This document shows, one piece after another, positions 19,785 to 27,556 of a stretch of 45,169 nucleotides of DNA. The position numbers and the translations under genes were made by a program. The notes beneath the pieces were generated by a model. That model ran no database searches. It saw only the letters and a program-made list of their open reading frames with translations, and was not told the origin of the DNA. Source of the DNA: an uncultured Desulfobacteraceae bacterium (lineage in GTDB: Bacteria > Desulfobacterota > Desulfobacteria > Desulfobacterales > UBA2174); contig CALJLV010000166.1 in the NCBI GenBank assembly GCA_937982505.1, forward strand, positions 1 to 45,169. Reading direction: 5' to 3'. Every line of letters starts with the position of its first letter. Position 1 is the stretch's first letter.

Positions 19785-20579
19785 ATGAATTCCATCCTCC
19801 GCGCCATCTGGACCTATCGCGGCTTTATCCTGGGCAGCATCCAGCGCGAATTCCAGCTCAAATACCGCCACTCGATGCTCGGGGCCGCCTGGACGGTGCT
19901 CAACCCCCTGGCCATGATCACCGTTTACACCGTGATCTTTGCCCAGATCATGCGCACCCGGCTTCCCGGGGTCGAGAGCACCTTCGGTTACAGCATCTAC
20001 CTGTGCGCCGGGATCCTGGCGTGGAATCTGTTCGCCGAAATCGCCGGACGCTGCCAGAACGTGTTTCTCGAAAACGCCAACCTGATCAAGAAACTCAGCT
20101 TTCCGCGCATCTGCCTGCCGATCATCGTCGCGGGCAGCGCCCTGCTGAACTTTGCCATCATCTTCGGCCTCTTTACCCTTTTTCTGCTGGTTTCGGGCAA
20201 TTTCCCGGGCTGGGCCTACCTGGCCGTCTTTCCGGTCCTGGGCCTTGAGATCCTTTTTTCCCTGGGGCTGGGGATGGTCCTGGGGGTGCTCAACGTCTTT
20301 TTCCGCGACGTGGGCCAGTTGTTCGGGGTGGTCCTGCAATTCTGGTTCTGGCTGACGCCCATCGTCTATCCGGCCGCGATCCTGCCCGAGGCGGCGCGGC
20401 CCCTCATGGCCCTGAACCCCATGGCGCGCATCACCGGCGCCTGCCAGACGGCCCTGGTTTCGGGGCAGACGCCGGCCTGGGGATCGCTGTGGCCGGTGGC
20501 CCTGCTGGCCGGGCTGCTCTGCCTTTGGGGCCTGCGGCTTTTCCGGCGTCACGCCGGCGAAATGGTGGATGAACTGTGA
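19785..20579 (+). CDS. wzm: ABC-2 type polysaccharide export permease (Wzm)
   Basis: This is the membrane subunit of the ABC exporter that moves lipid-linked polysaccharide to the periplasm. The 264-residue protein has six hydrophobic segments. It starts MNSILRAIWTYRGFILGSIQ and then has FQLKYRHSMLGAAWTVLNPL, the amphipathic interface segment and first helix typical of Wzm/KpsM/TagG proteins. LIKKLSFPRICLPI lies near residue 99 in the cytoplasmic loop that couples to the ATPase, and FWFWLTPIVYPAAILP near 190. The GTG at 19764 is in frame, but ATG 19785 matches the family start. A REP-like half site lies upstream. Its partner wzt is not adjacent; three other genes lie between. Confidence 0.94.
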   Translation: MNSILRAIWTYRGFILGSIQREFQLKYRHSMLGAAWTVLNPLAMITVYTVIFAQIMRTRLPGVESTFGYSIYLCAGILAWNLFAEIAGRCQNVFLENANLIKKLSFPRICLPIIVAGSALLNFAIIFGLFTLFLLVSGNFPGWAYLAVFPVLGLEILFSLGLGMVLGVLNVFFRDVGQLFGVVLQFWFWLTPIVYPAAILPEAARPLMALNPMARITGACQTALVSGQTPAWGSLWPVALLAGLLCLWGLRLFRRHAGEMVDEL

Positions 20580-21646
20580 ACGGCCTTGTCCAGGGCGCAA
20601 CAGGCCCAAGCGAAGGGTTTTGGCCGGATGGTTCCCAGGCCGGACGCGACGGTCCGCTGGCGCTTTCCATCGTCGTTCCCGTTTTCAACGAACAAGACGC
20701 CCTGGGGCCGTTTCTGGATCGCGTCCACGCGGTTTTCGCCCGGCAGGCGGCCATCCGCCTGGAACTCGTCTTCGTCAATGACGGCAGCACCGACGGCACC
20801 CTGGCGCGCCTGCTGGAGCACCAGGCGCAAGACGGGCGCATCCGCGTGGCGGATCTGAGCCGCAACTTCGGCAAGGAGGCCGCGCTGACGGCCGGGATCG
20901 AGGCGGCCCGGGGCCGGGTGGTGGTCCCCATGGATGTCGATCTGCAGGACCCGCCCGAGCTGATCCTGGCCATGATCGACAAATGGCGCCAGGGCTATGA
21001 GGTCGTGCTGGCGCGGCGCGCCAACCGGGAGGCCGACGCCTGGACCAAGCGCGTTTTCGCCGCCCTGTTCTACAAGCTGCACAACCGCATCGCGGACCCC
21101 AGGATCCCGGAAAACATCGGCGACTTCCGGCTCATGGATCGGGCGGTGGTCGAAGCCCTGCGGCGCCTGCCCGAAACCCGCCGCTTCATGAAGGGGCTCT
21201 TCGCCTGGGCCGGGTTTCGCACCGCCTGCCTGGATTACGTGCGGCCCGGGAGAGTGGCGGGACAGAGCAAGTTCAACGGCTGGCGCCTGTGGAATTTCGC
21301 CATCGAGGGGATGACCGGCTTCAGCACGGTTCCCCTGCGCATCTGGACCTATCTGGGGGCCCTGGTCTCGCTGCTGTCCTTCAGCTTTGCCATCTTCATC
21401 GTTCTCAAGACCCTCATCCGCGGGGTGGACGCCCCCGGCTACGCCTCCTTGATGGTGGCGGTCACGTTTTTCGGGGGCCTGCAGCTCATCGGCATCGGGA
21501 TGCTGGGCGAGTATCTGGGCCGAACCTATCTCGAATCCAAGCGCCGTCCGGTTTATCTGATCCGGCGCATCTACGAGTCCGCTGCCGTGGGAGCGGTTTT
21601 CAACCGCGACGAGCCGTCGTCTGGCGGAGGTTTGGATCGCCCTTAA
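20576..21646 (+). CDS. Polyprenyl-phosphate glycosyltransferase, GtrB/ArnC-like GT2
   Basis: The 356-residue protein has a GT-A domain (residues ~28-240) and two C-terminal membrane helices (near 255-277 and 290-315), the layout of GtrB, ArnC and DPM1 enzymes that load a sugar onto undecaprenyl phosphate. Motifs are SIVVPVFNEQDALGPFL, LVFVNDGSTDGTL, LSRNFGKEAALTAGIEAARG and the metal-binding MDVDLQDPPEL near residue 119. RVAGQSKFNGWRLWNFAIEG and LGEYLGRTYLESKRRPVYLI are typical of the family. It starts with GTG overlapping the wzm stop by 4 bp, so it is translationally coupled to the exporter. The last ~20 residues (from AAVGAVFNRDEP) are translated REP-like repeat. No GtrA flippase is seen. 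Confidence 0.93.
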   Translation: MNGLVQGATGPSEGFWPDGSQAGRDGPLALSIVVPVFNEQDALGPFLDRVHAVFARQAAIRLELVFVNDGSTDGTLARLLEHQAQDGRIRVADLSRNFGKEAALTAGIEAARGRVVVPMDVDLQDPPELILAMIDKWRQGYEVVLARRANREADAWTKRVFAALFYKLHNRIADPRIPENIGDFRLMDRAVVEALRRLPETRRFMKGLFAWAGFRTACLDYVRPGRVAGQSKFNGWRLWNFAIEGMTGFSTVPLRIWTYLGALVSLLSFSFAIFIVLKTLIRGVDAPGYASLMVAVTFFGGLQLIGIGMLGEYLGRTYLESKRRPVYLIRRIYESAAVGAVFNRDEPSSGGGLDRP

Positions 21647-21716
21647 AAAGGGCTCCCACAGGGGCAGAGATTTTTTCGTGGGAGCGGATTTCAGCCGCGA
21701 CGAGCCGTCCGCGGGG
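21587..21716 (+). repeat. REP-like elements, copies 3 and 4
   Basis: Two direct copies, 21587-21619 and 21678-21710, share GTGGGAGCGG then (T/A)TTTCA(A/G)CCGCGACGAGCCGTC. Between them is an inverted half element (GGGCTCCCAC, 21650-21659) preceded by a CCCTT/AAGGG mini-hairpin. This is a complete REP pair or BIME-like cluster. The first copy is translated as the C-terminus of the GtrB-like gene. Confidence 0.8.
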
Positions 21717-21732
21717 AAAGAAGCACCGCCGT

Positions 21733-22446
21733 ATGGACCTCAAGGAAACCGCCATTCTCGGCGCCGACATCGCGCACCACTGGTATTACCAGGCCAAGTT
21801 GGAGGTGCTGATCGCTTTTCTGGGCCGGCCGGCTCCGGTCAGGATCCTGGACGTCGGGGCGGGATCGGGGTTTTTCGCCCGCCGCCTGCTGGAGCGCACC
21901 GCGGCCCGGGAGGCCTGGTGCGTGGACCCCGGCTACGCCGCCGACCGCGACGAAAGGCAGTCCGGCAAGCCGATCCATTTCCGCCGCCGCGTCGGCGCCG
22001 TCGACGCCGACCTGGTCCTGCTGATGGATGTCCTGGAGCATGTCGACCACGATGCGGCCCTGCTGGCCGAATACGCGGGCAAGGTGCCGTCCGGATGCCG
22101 CTTTCTCATCACGGTGCCGGCCTTCCAGTGGCTCTGGAGCGGGCACGACGTCTTTCTGGGCCACCGCCGGCGCTACACCCTCCCTGAAATCGAGGCGGCC
22201 GCCCGCCGCGCCGGTCTGCGGGTGGAATCCGGCGCCTATTGTTTTGCCCCGGTCTTTCCCATGGCGGCGGCCCTTCGCATGGCCAGCCGTATTTCCGGCG
22301 GCGGCGGGCCGCCCCGCTCCCAATTGACCCGCCATTGCCCCATGGTCAACCGGACCCTGAAATGGCTGTGCCGTCTGGAGCGGCCCGTCATGCGCCTGAA
22401 TCGCGTCGCGGGGCTCACCGCCCTGTGCCGGGCCACCCGGGTCTGA
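21733..22446 (+). CDS. Class I SAM-dependent methyltransferase
   Basis: The 237-residue protein has the Rossmann-like SAM-binding motif I RILDVGAGSGFFARRLLE near residue 37, the acidic motif II at AWCVDPGY and the post-I segment VLLMDVLEHVDHDAALLAEY near 95, followed by FLITVPAFQWLWSGHDVFLG and HRRRYTLPEIEAAARRAGLR. This last pattern is common in methyltransferases that act on lipid-linked sugars in polysaccharide clusters. The C-terminus is basic and may touch the membrane. It lies between the GtrB-like transferase and the DUF6311 membrane protein, which suggests the three form a modification module. The start ATG 21733 has a weak GGGGAAAG site upstream. Confidence 0.88.
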   Translation: MDLKETAILGADIAHHWYYQAKLEVLIAFLGRPAPVRILDVGAGSGFFARRLLERTAAREAWCVDPGYAADRDERQSGKPIHFRRRVGAVDADLVLLMDVLEHVDHDAALLAEYAGKVPSGCRFLITVPAFQWLWSGHDVFLGHRRRYTLPEIEAAARRAGLRVESGAYCFAPVFPMAAALRMASRISGGGGPPRSQLTRHCPMVNRTLKWLCRLERPVMRLNRVAGLTALCRATRV

Positions 22447-22457
22447 AGCCCCATTCG

Positions 22458-24578
22458 ATGAACCGCCGCCCCCGCGCCGTCGCGATCCTCCTGCCGGCGG
22501 CGTTCGGCCTCGCGGCGTTTTTCGTCGTGGCGGGCCACCGGGCCCTGGATCCCACCAACCTGGCCCTGTTCGACAATCCGGACAGCGTCGTGGGCTACCT
22601 GGGATGGCATTTTTTCCGCTTTGACGACTGGTCCTTTCCCCTGGGATTGAACCCCGATTACGGTCTCGAGCTGGGCAGCGCCATTCTGTTTTCGGACAGC
22701 AATCCCCTGCTGGCCTTTCTCTTCAAGCCCTTTTCAGCCCTCCTGCCGGTGCCCTTCCAGTATGCCGGGATCTGGCTCCTGGCCTGCTTCGTTTTGCAGG
22801 CCGGGTTCGGCTGGCGCCTGGCGGGCCTGGTCACCAGCCATCCGGCCCTGCGCCTTCCGGCCATGGGCCTGTTCGTCTTCGCGCCGCCCTTCCTGTTCCG
22901 GCTCAACGGTCATTTCAATCTGGCCGGACATTTTCTCATTCTGGCGGCCCTCTACCTGGCCCTCCATCCGGCCCCCGGGCGGCGGCGCCTGGCCTGGGGA
23001 AGCCTGCTGGTGGCGGCGGCCCTGGTGCACGCCTATCTGCTGGCAATGGCGGGGATCCTCTGGCTCGCCGATCTGGCCGGGCGCCTGTGGACCCGGGACT
23101 TGCCGCCCAGCGCGGCCGCCGCCGAACTGTGCGGGCTGACGGCCATTGTCGGCCTGGCCTGCTGGCAGAGCGGCTACTTCAGCGTGGGGGACGGCACCAC
23201 CGAGGGCGGATACGGGTTTTATCGCCTCAATCTGCTCTCGCCCCTCGACGCCAGCGGCTGGTCCTTCGTCCTGCCGGATATCGCCCAGGGCCCCGGCGAC
23301 GGCGAGGGCTTCAACTTTTTAGGATCCGGGGTCCTGTTGCTGCTGGCCGCCAGCCTGCCGGTCCTGGTTCGCGGCCGGGCCGGCGTGATGGCCGGGATCC
23401 GCTGCAGACCCTTTCTGGCGGCGGCCCTGGCCGGGCTGAGCGTTTACGCCCTGTCCCACCGGATCGGGGTCGGGGCGCTGGAATTGGGGTACCCGCTGCC
23501 CGCAACCCTCGTGGCGCTGGCCAACACCTTCCGGGCCTCCGGGCGGATTTTCTGGCCGGTTTTTTACATCCTCGTCTGGGCCGCCGTCTTCTGGACAGTC
23601 CGCGGCTGGCCCCGGCCCGCCGCGGCCGGAATCCTGGCGGCGGCCTGCCTGATCCAGGCCGCCGATACCCGGGCGGGATGGCGCGTTTTGCGCAGCGGGT
23701 TGATGCGTCCGCCCGCCTCGATCCTGGAAACCGCCCTGCGGGACCCCTTCTGGGAGCAGGCGGCCGCGGTCTACCGCAAGGTCCGCTGGGTGCCGCCCCA
23801 GCGGGTCTCGCCGCGCTGGCGGGATCTGGCCGTCTATGCCGCCGCCAGCGGCCTGGCCACCGACGCCGCCTACCTGGCCCGGGTCGGCCGCACGGCTCTG
23901 GAAACGGCCCGGGGCCGGGCGGCGGCGGCCCTCGCCACGGGCCGCTACGAGGCCGACGCCCTCTACGTGCTGGACGACGCCCTGGCGATCGAAGCGGCCT
24001 CGAATCCGAACCTCATCCGCTTCGATCCCCGGGCCGACGCCCTGGCCCGGGTCGATGGGTTCACTGTCCTGGCCCCCGGGTGGCGCCTGCGGCCGGAGCG
24101 CCCGCCGTTCGGCGCGGACCTGGCCTGGGGCAACGGGGCCGAGGCCCCCTTGCCCGGCCGCAAACTCTTTCTCGGCCGGGCCGGGGCCGCCGCGGCCCAT
24201 CTGCTCACCAGTGGGTGGTCGACTCCCGAAGACTGGGGAACCTGGTCGGACGGCCCCCAGGCCGAGATCCGGATTCCGGCCTCGGCCCACATCCGCGCCA
24301 TCCGCCTGGAGGCCATGGCCCTGGTCGCGCCCCAACATCCGCGCCAGACGGTGGCCGTCCGGATCAACGACCGGGCGGTGTCCACCTTCGTCCTGGGCGA
24401 ACCGACGGGAAACATCCTCGAGATCGCCGTTCCCGAAGAGGCGCGCGGCCCGTCGACGGCGGATGGGGTGCTGCGCCTGCGCCTGATCTTTCACAACGCC
24501 GCGCGGCCCGTCGACCTGGGCCTCAGCGACGACCGGCGCACCCTGGCCCTCGGGGTGCAGACCCTCAGCGTCCACTGA
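22458..24578 (+). CDS. DUF6311-like polytopic membrane protein (putative GT-C glycosyltransferase)
   Basis: The 706-residue protein has about ten hydrophobic helices in the first ~400 residues and a large soluble C-terminal region. The N-terminal half matches what I know of DUF6311: FDNPDSVVGYLGWHFFRFDD near residue 33, LELGSAILFSDSNPLLAFLF near 70, and PFQYAGIWLLACFVLQAGF near 97. The C-terminal ~180 residues contain HLLTSGWSTPEDWGTWSDGP, a short motif that recurs in periplasmic domains of bacterial surface-sugar transferases. The topology (many helices, periplasmic tail, acidic loops) suits a GT-C enzyme using a polyprenyl-phosphate sugar made by the GtrB-like gene two positions upstream. 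ATG 22458 is 11 bp after the previous stop. The transferase role is inference. Confidence 0.82.
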   Translation: MNRRPRAVAILLPAAFGLAAFFVVAGHRALDPTNLALFDNPDSVVGYLGWHFFRFDDWSFPLGLNPDYGLELGSAILFSDSNPLLAFLFKPFSALLPVPFQYAGIWLLACFVLQAGFGWRLAGLVTSHPALRLPAMGLFVFAPPFLFRLNGHFNLAGHFLILAALYLALHPAPGRRRLAWGSLLVAAALVHAYLLAMAGILWLADLAGRLWTRDLPPSAAAAELCGLTAIVGLACWQSGYFSVGDGTTEGGYGFYRLNLLSPLDASGWSFVLPDIAQGPGDGEGFNFLGSGVLLLLAASLPVLVRGRAGVMAGIRCRPFLAAALAGLSVYALSHRIGVGALELGYPLPATLVALANTFRASGRIFWPVFYILVWAAVFWTVRGWPRPAAAGILAAACLIQAADTRAGWRVLRSGLMRPPASILETALRDPFWEQAAAVYRKVRWVPPQRVSPRWRDLAVYAAASGLATDAAYLARVGRTALETARGRAAAALATGRYEADALYVLDDALAIEAASNPNLIRFDPRADALARVDGFTVLAPGWRLRPERPPFGADLAWGNGAEAPLPGRKLFLGRAGAAAAHLLTSGWSTPEDWGTWSDGPQAEIRIPASAHIRAIRLEAMALVAPQHPRQTVAVRINDRAVSTFVLGEPTGNILEIAVPEEARGPSTADGVLRLRLIFHNAARPVDLGLSDDRRTLALGVQTLSVH

Positions 24579-24586
24579 CGGGCGAC

Positions 24587-25807
24587 ATGCACGCCATCTC
24601 CGTTCGCAACCTCGGCAAGGCTTACAAGCAGTATCCGTCCCGCTGGGCCCGGCTGGCCGAATGGATCCTGCCCGGCGGCCGACCGCGCCATCGGCTCCAC
24701 TGGGTGCTCCAGGGGATCACCTTCCATGTTCGCGCCGGCGAATCGGTGGGCATCGTGGGCGTCAACGGCGCCGGCAAAAGCACGCTGCTCAAGCTGATCA
24801 CCGGCACCACCTGTGCCACCACCGGCAAGGTGGTCCTGCATGGCCGGGTGGCGGCTTTGCTGGAACTCGGCATGGGGTTCCATCCTGAGTTCAGCGGCCG
24901 TCAGAATGTTCTCATGGCCGGCCAGCTGCTCGGCTACACCGTCGAGGAAATCGAGGCCCGGATGCCCGCCATCGAAGCGTTTGCCGAGATCGGGGATTTC
25001 ATCGACCAGCCGGTGAGGGTCTATTCCAGCGGCATGCAGATGCGCCTGGCCTTCAGCGTGGCCACGGCCCGGCGACCCGACGTACTCATCGTGGACGAGG
25101 CCCTGTCCGTGGGCGACGCCTATTTCCAGCACAAGAGCTTCGATCGGATCCGCTGGTTCAGCCGGGAGGGGACGACCCTGCTCATCGTCAGCCACGACCG
25201 CCAGGCGATTCAGGCGGTCTGCGACCGGGTACTCCTGCTGGACGGCGGTAATCTGGTCATGCAGGGCGAGCCCGAGGCCGTGATGGACTACTACAACGCC
25301 ATGCTGGCCCGAGGCGATCATCGGACGGTCCGCCAGCAGGCCACCGTGGGAGGCAAAGTGCAGACCATTTCCGGCGACGGGCTGGCCAGGGTCAAAACGG
25401 CGGTTCTGCTCAACGCCCGGGGCGAACCCCTCGAGGTGGTCAATGTGGGTGAACCGCTGACCCTCAAGGTGGTCGTCCAGGTCGACCAGGATCTTCCGGA
25501 GCTGGTGCTGGGATACCTCATCAAGGACCAGCTCGGGCAGCCGGTGTTCGGCACCAACACCCATCACTTGAAACGCGTCCTGAAATCGGTCGAGAAGGGC
25601 CGGTCGCCCGTTTTCGCCTTCCGCTTTCCCGCCAATTTCGGTCCGGGGAGCTACTCCGTGGCCATCGCCTTGCACACCGGCGACACCCATATCGACCACA
25701 ACTATGAATGGCGGGATCTGGCCCTGGTATTCCACGTGGTCAACCTGGACAAGGACACCTTCGTCGGCACGGCCTGGCTGCCTCCCGACCTGGAGTGCAC
25801 CCCATGA
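24587..25807 (+). CDS. wzt: Polysaccharide ABC exporter ATPase with C-terminal carbohydrate-binding domain (Wzt)
   Basis: Wzt powers export through Wzm. The 406-residue protein has a standard ABC domain: a substrate gate near residues 20-40, Walker A GVNGAGKST near 58, the signature YSSGMQMRLAFSVA near 146, Walker B VLIVDEALSVGD near 166 and the switch His in LLIVSHDRQAIQAV. After residue ~250 comes a beta-rich domain (KTAVLLNARGEPLEVVNVGE to FHVVNLDKDTF) of the Wzt C-terminal type. In E. coli O8/O9a this domain recognises the capped non-reducing end of the finished O-chain. The next gene overlaps by 4 bp and encodes a methyltransferase that could make such a cap. Start ATG 24587 is 9 bp after the previous stop. 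Confidence 0.96.
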   Translation: MHAISVRNLGKAYKQYPSRWARLAEWILPGGRPRHRLHWVLQGITFHVRAGESVGIVGVNGAGKSTLLKLITGTTCATTGKVVLHGRVAALLELGMGFHPEFSGRQNVLMAGQLLGYTVEEIEARMPAIEAFAEIGDFIDQPVRVYSSGMQMRLAFSVATARRPDVLIVDEALSVGDAYFQHKSFDRIRWFSREGTTLLIVSHDRQAIQAVCDRVLLLDGGNLVMQGEPEAVMDYYNAMLARGDHRTVRQQATVGGKVQTISGDGLARVKTAVLLNARGEPLEVVNVGEPLTLKVVVQVDQDLPELVLGYLIKDQLGQPVFGTNTHHLKRVLKSVEKGRSPVFAFRFPANFGPGSYSVAIALHTGDTHIDHNYEWRDLALVFHVVNLDKDTFVGTAWLPPDLECTP

Positions 25808-27276
25808 GGGATGATTTTTATCATGCGTTCGAAGAGCGGTTCAGAGGGAGCCGGGAGTCCATCCTCGAGCGGCTGCGCGTCTATCTGCCCTTTGTCGAAC
25901 CCCTGCGAAAAGTTGAAGACAAGGCCCGCGTTTTGGATCTGGGCTGCGGCCGGGGTGAATGGCTCGAACTGATGGACGCGTCCGGACTGGCCGCCGATGG
26001 CGTCGATCTCGACCCTCACATGGTGGAGGCCTGTTGCCGGCGGGGCCTTTCGGCGCGGCTGGGGGAAGCCGTCGCCCATCTGGGCGATCTTGGCGATCAG
26101 AGCCGGACGCTGATCACGGCTTTCCATCTGGTGGAGCACCTTCCCTTCGAACAGGTTTGCGCGATGGTGTCCGAAGCCCTGCGCGTCTTGACCCCGGGGG
26201 GCTTGCTGATTCTGGAAACCCCCAACCCCGAAAACTTCGTCGTCGCCACCCGCGACTTCTACCTCGATCCCACCCACCAGCGGCCCCTGCCTCCCCCGCT
26301 GCTCGCCTTTCTGACCGAATACGGGGGGTTCGTGCGTATCCAGGTGTTGCGTCTGCAGGAGTCCAAGGCCCTGGAGCGGAACCCGTCTCCCAGCCTCAAT
26401 GATGTCTTGGGCGGGGCCAGCCCCGACTATGCGGTGGTGGCCCAGAAGGCGGCGCCCGCGGATGCGCTGGCGCTTTTCGACCAGGCATTTGATCAGGATC
26501 TGGGGCTCCTGGGCCATACCTTGGCCGACCGCTATGACGGGGCCATCCTAAACCGGGAGCGGCGGGCCGGTGAGGCGTTGCGGCAGGTTGAAGAAGCGGT
26601 TCACCAGCTTCAAGACACGCTTCGGACCACGCAGACGCAGGCTGGTCAGGCCTGGAACGAAGCCCGTGCGGCCCAGGCCCAGGCCGAACAGGCATGCAAC
26701 GAGGCCCGTGCGGCCCAGGCCCAGGCCGAAGTGGCCCGCAACGAGTCCCGTGCGGCCCAGGCCCAGGCCGAACAGGCATGCAACGAGGCCCGCGCGGCTC
26801 AGGCCCAGGCCGAAGTGGCCCGCAACGAGGCCCGGGCGGCCCAGACGCGGGCCGGCCAGGCCGAAGACGCCCTGGCCGCCATTTACCGGAGCCGCTCCTG
26901 GCGCCTCACGGCGCCTCTGCGCTTCTTGTCATTGAGCGTCTCCCGGGGAAATCTCCGTCTCAGGACCACCCTTCGAAGGGGGCTGGAAACGGGATATCAC
27001 CTGCTGAACCGCAATCCGTCCCTCAAGCAGCGCATTCTCCGGAGCGTGGCGGTCTTTCCCTCCCTGGAGGCCCGGCTGCGCCGGGCGCTGTACCGACAGA
27101 TTTTCGGCGGGGCGTTCCGGCCGGAGGATCCGCCGCCGCGCCGGCCGTCGGTTGTTTCGGCCGAAGGCCTTGCGGAGACCGGCGCCAAGGCGCTCCAGGA
27201 CGCGCTCAGCCCGCGGGAGCGCCAGATCTTCCGGGATCTGAAGAACGCTTTCCAAAGCGTCGCGCCGGAAGAATGA
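25804..27276 (+). CDS. Methyltransferase with coiled-coil ruler-like region (WbdD-like layout)
   Basis: The 490-residue protein has three parts. Residues 1-~225 are a class I methyltransferase: RVLDLGCGRGEWLELM near 43, FHLVEHLPFEQVC near 106, LLILETPNPENF near 136. Residues ~240-360 are predicted coiled coil, including five 14-residue repeats (NEARAAQAQAE type, residues 282-351). The last 130 residues start SRSWRLTAPLRFLS and are basic and amphipathic, suitable for membrane association. In E. coli O8/O9a, WbdD has a methyltransferase, a coiled coil that sets chain length, and a membrane-associating tail; O9a WbdD also has a kinase domain, which I do not see here. Together with the 4-bp overlap with wzt, this suggests a chain-terminating methyltransferase and length ruler. 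That role is inferred from architecture, not from sequence identity. Confidence 0.8.
   Translation: MRDDFYHAFEERFRGSRESILERLRVYLPFVEPLRKVEDKARVLDLGCGRGEWLELMDASGLAADGVDLDPHMVEACCRRGLSARLGEAVAHLGDLGDQSRTLITAFHLVEHLPFEQVCAMVSEALRVLTPGGLLILETPNPENFVVATRDFYLDPTHQRPLPPPLLAFLTEYGGFVRIQVLRLQESKALERNPSPSLNDVLGGASPDYAVVAQKAAPADALALFDQAFDQDLGLLGHTLADRYDGAILNRERRAGEALRQVEEAVHQLQDTLRTTQTQAGQAWNEARAAQAQAEQACNEARAAQAQAEVARNESRAAQAQAEQACNEARAAQAQAEVARNEARAAQTRAGQAEDALAAIYRSRSWRLTAPLRFLSLSVSRGNLRLRTTLRRGLETGYHLLNRNPSLKQRILRSVAVFPSLEARLRRALYRQIFGGAFRPEDPPPRRPSVVSAEGLAETGAKALQDALSPRERQIFRDLKNAFQSVAPEE
26647..26856 (+). repeat. 42-bp in-frame tandem repeat (five copies) in the coiled coil
   Basis: Units start at 26647, 26689, 26731, 26773 and 26815. 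Each encodes 14 residues (two heptads) such as QACNEARAAQAQAE or VARNEARAAQTRAG. From the second copy, units alternate between a QAC and a VAR type, giving an 84-bp higher-order period. The nucleotide identity is high, which indicates recent duplication. Confidence 0.93.
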
Positions 27277-27355
27277 CGGGGGCCTTGGGATCGCTGGGAC
27301 GCGCCAAACGCCCCTAGTCGCCGAGTCTCTGAGTTTCGGCGGAAGCGCAGCGCCC

Positions 27356-27422
27356 CTGGTCGCGGATGCAATCCGCCCGCTTGCGCTTTCGCGCGCAGGC
27401 AAGCGCCCATGCCATGTGCCGG
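27356..27422 (+). repeat. ~50-bp dispersed repeat, copy 2
   Basis: It reads CTGGTCGCGGATGCAATCCG, then CCCGCTTGCG, a short variable centre and GCGCGCAGGCAAGCGCCCAT. It matches copies at 17819-17869 (inverted) and 32047-32118. It lies in the gap between the WbdD-like gene and the large glycosyltransferase. Confidence 0.85.
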
Positions 27423-27478
27423 CCCCTTGTCGGCCGCTTGTCCCTTCAGGCGTTGGGACAAGCGCTTGACTTCCTAAC

Positions 27479-27545
27479 GCCCATGATTCCCATGACTCCC
27501 ATGCATCCCATAATTCCCATAATTCCCATCACCCCCATCCCCCCC
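27479..27545 (+). repeat. AATTCCCAT-type microsatellite, copy 1
   Basis: Head-to-tail 9-base units such as ATTCCCATG, ACTCCCATG and AATTCCCAT run up to 12 bp before the start of the large glycosyltransferase gene. Related arrays occur at 32154-32191 and 35739-35767, each directly after or before a polysaccharide gene. Confidence 0.85.
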
Positions 27546-27556
27546 GAACCCGCCTG

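Noticed and set aside
25804..27276. WbdD-type kinase domain between methyltransferase and coiled coil
   Set aside because: The coiled coil begins almost directly after the methyltransferase; there is no room and no kinase motif.
27479..27545. Iteron origin or CRISPR-like array
   Set aside because: Nine-base units without spacers, no replication initiator gene, and degenerate copies at two other places point to a microsatellite.
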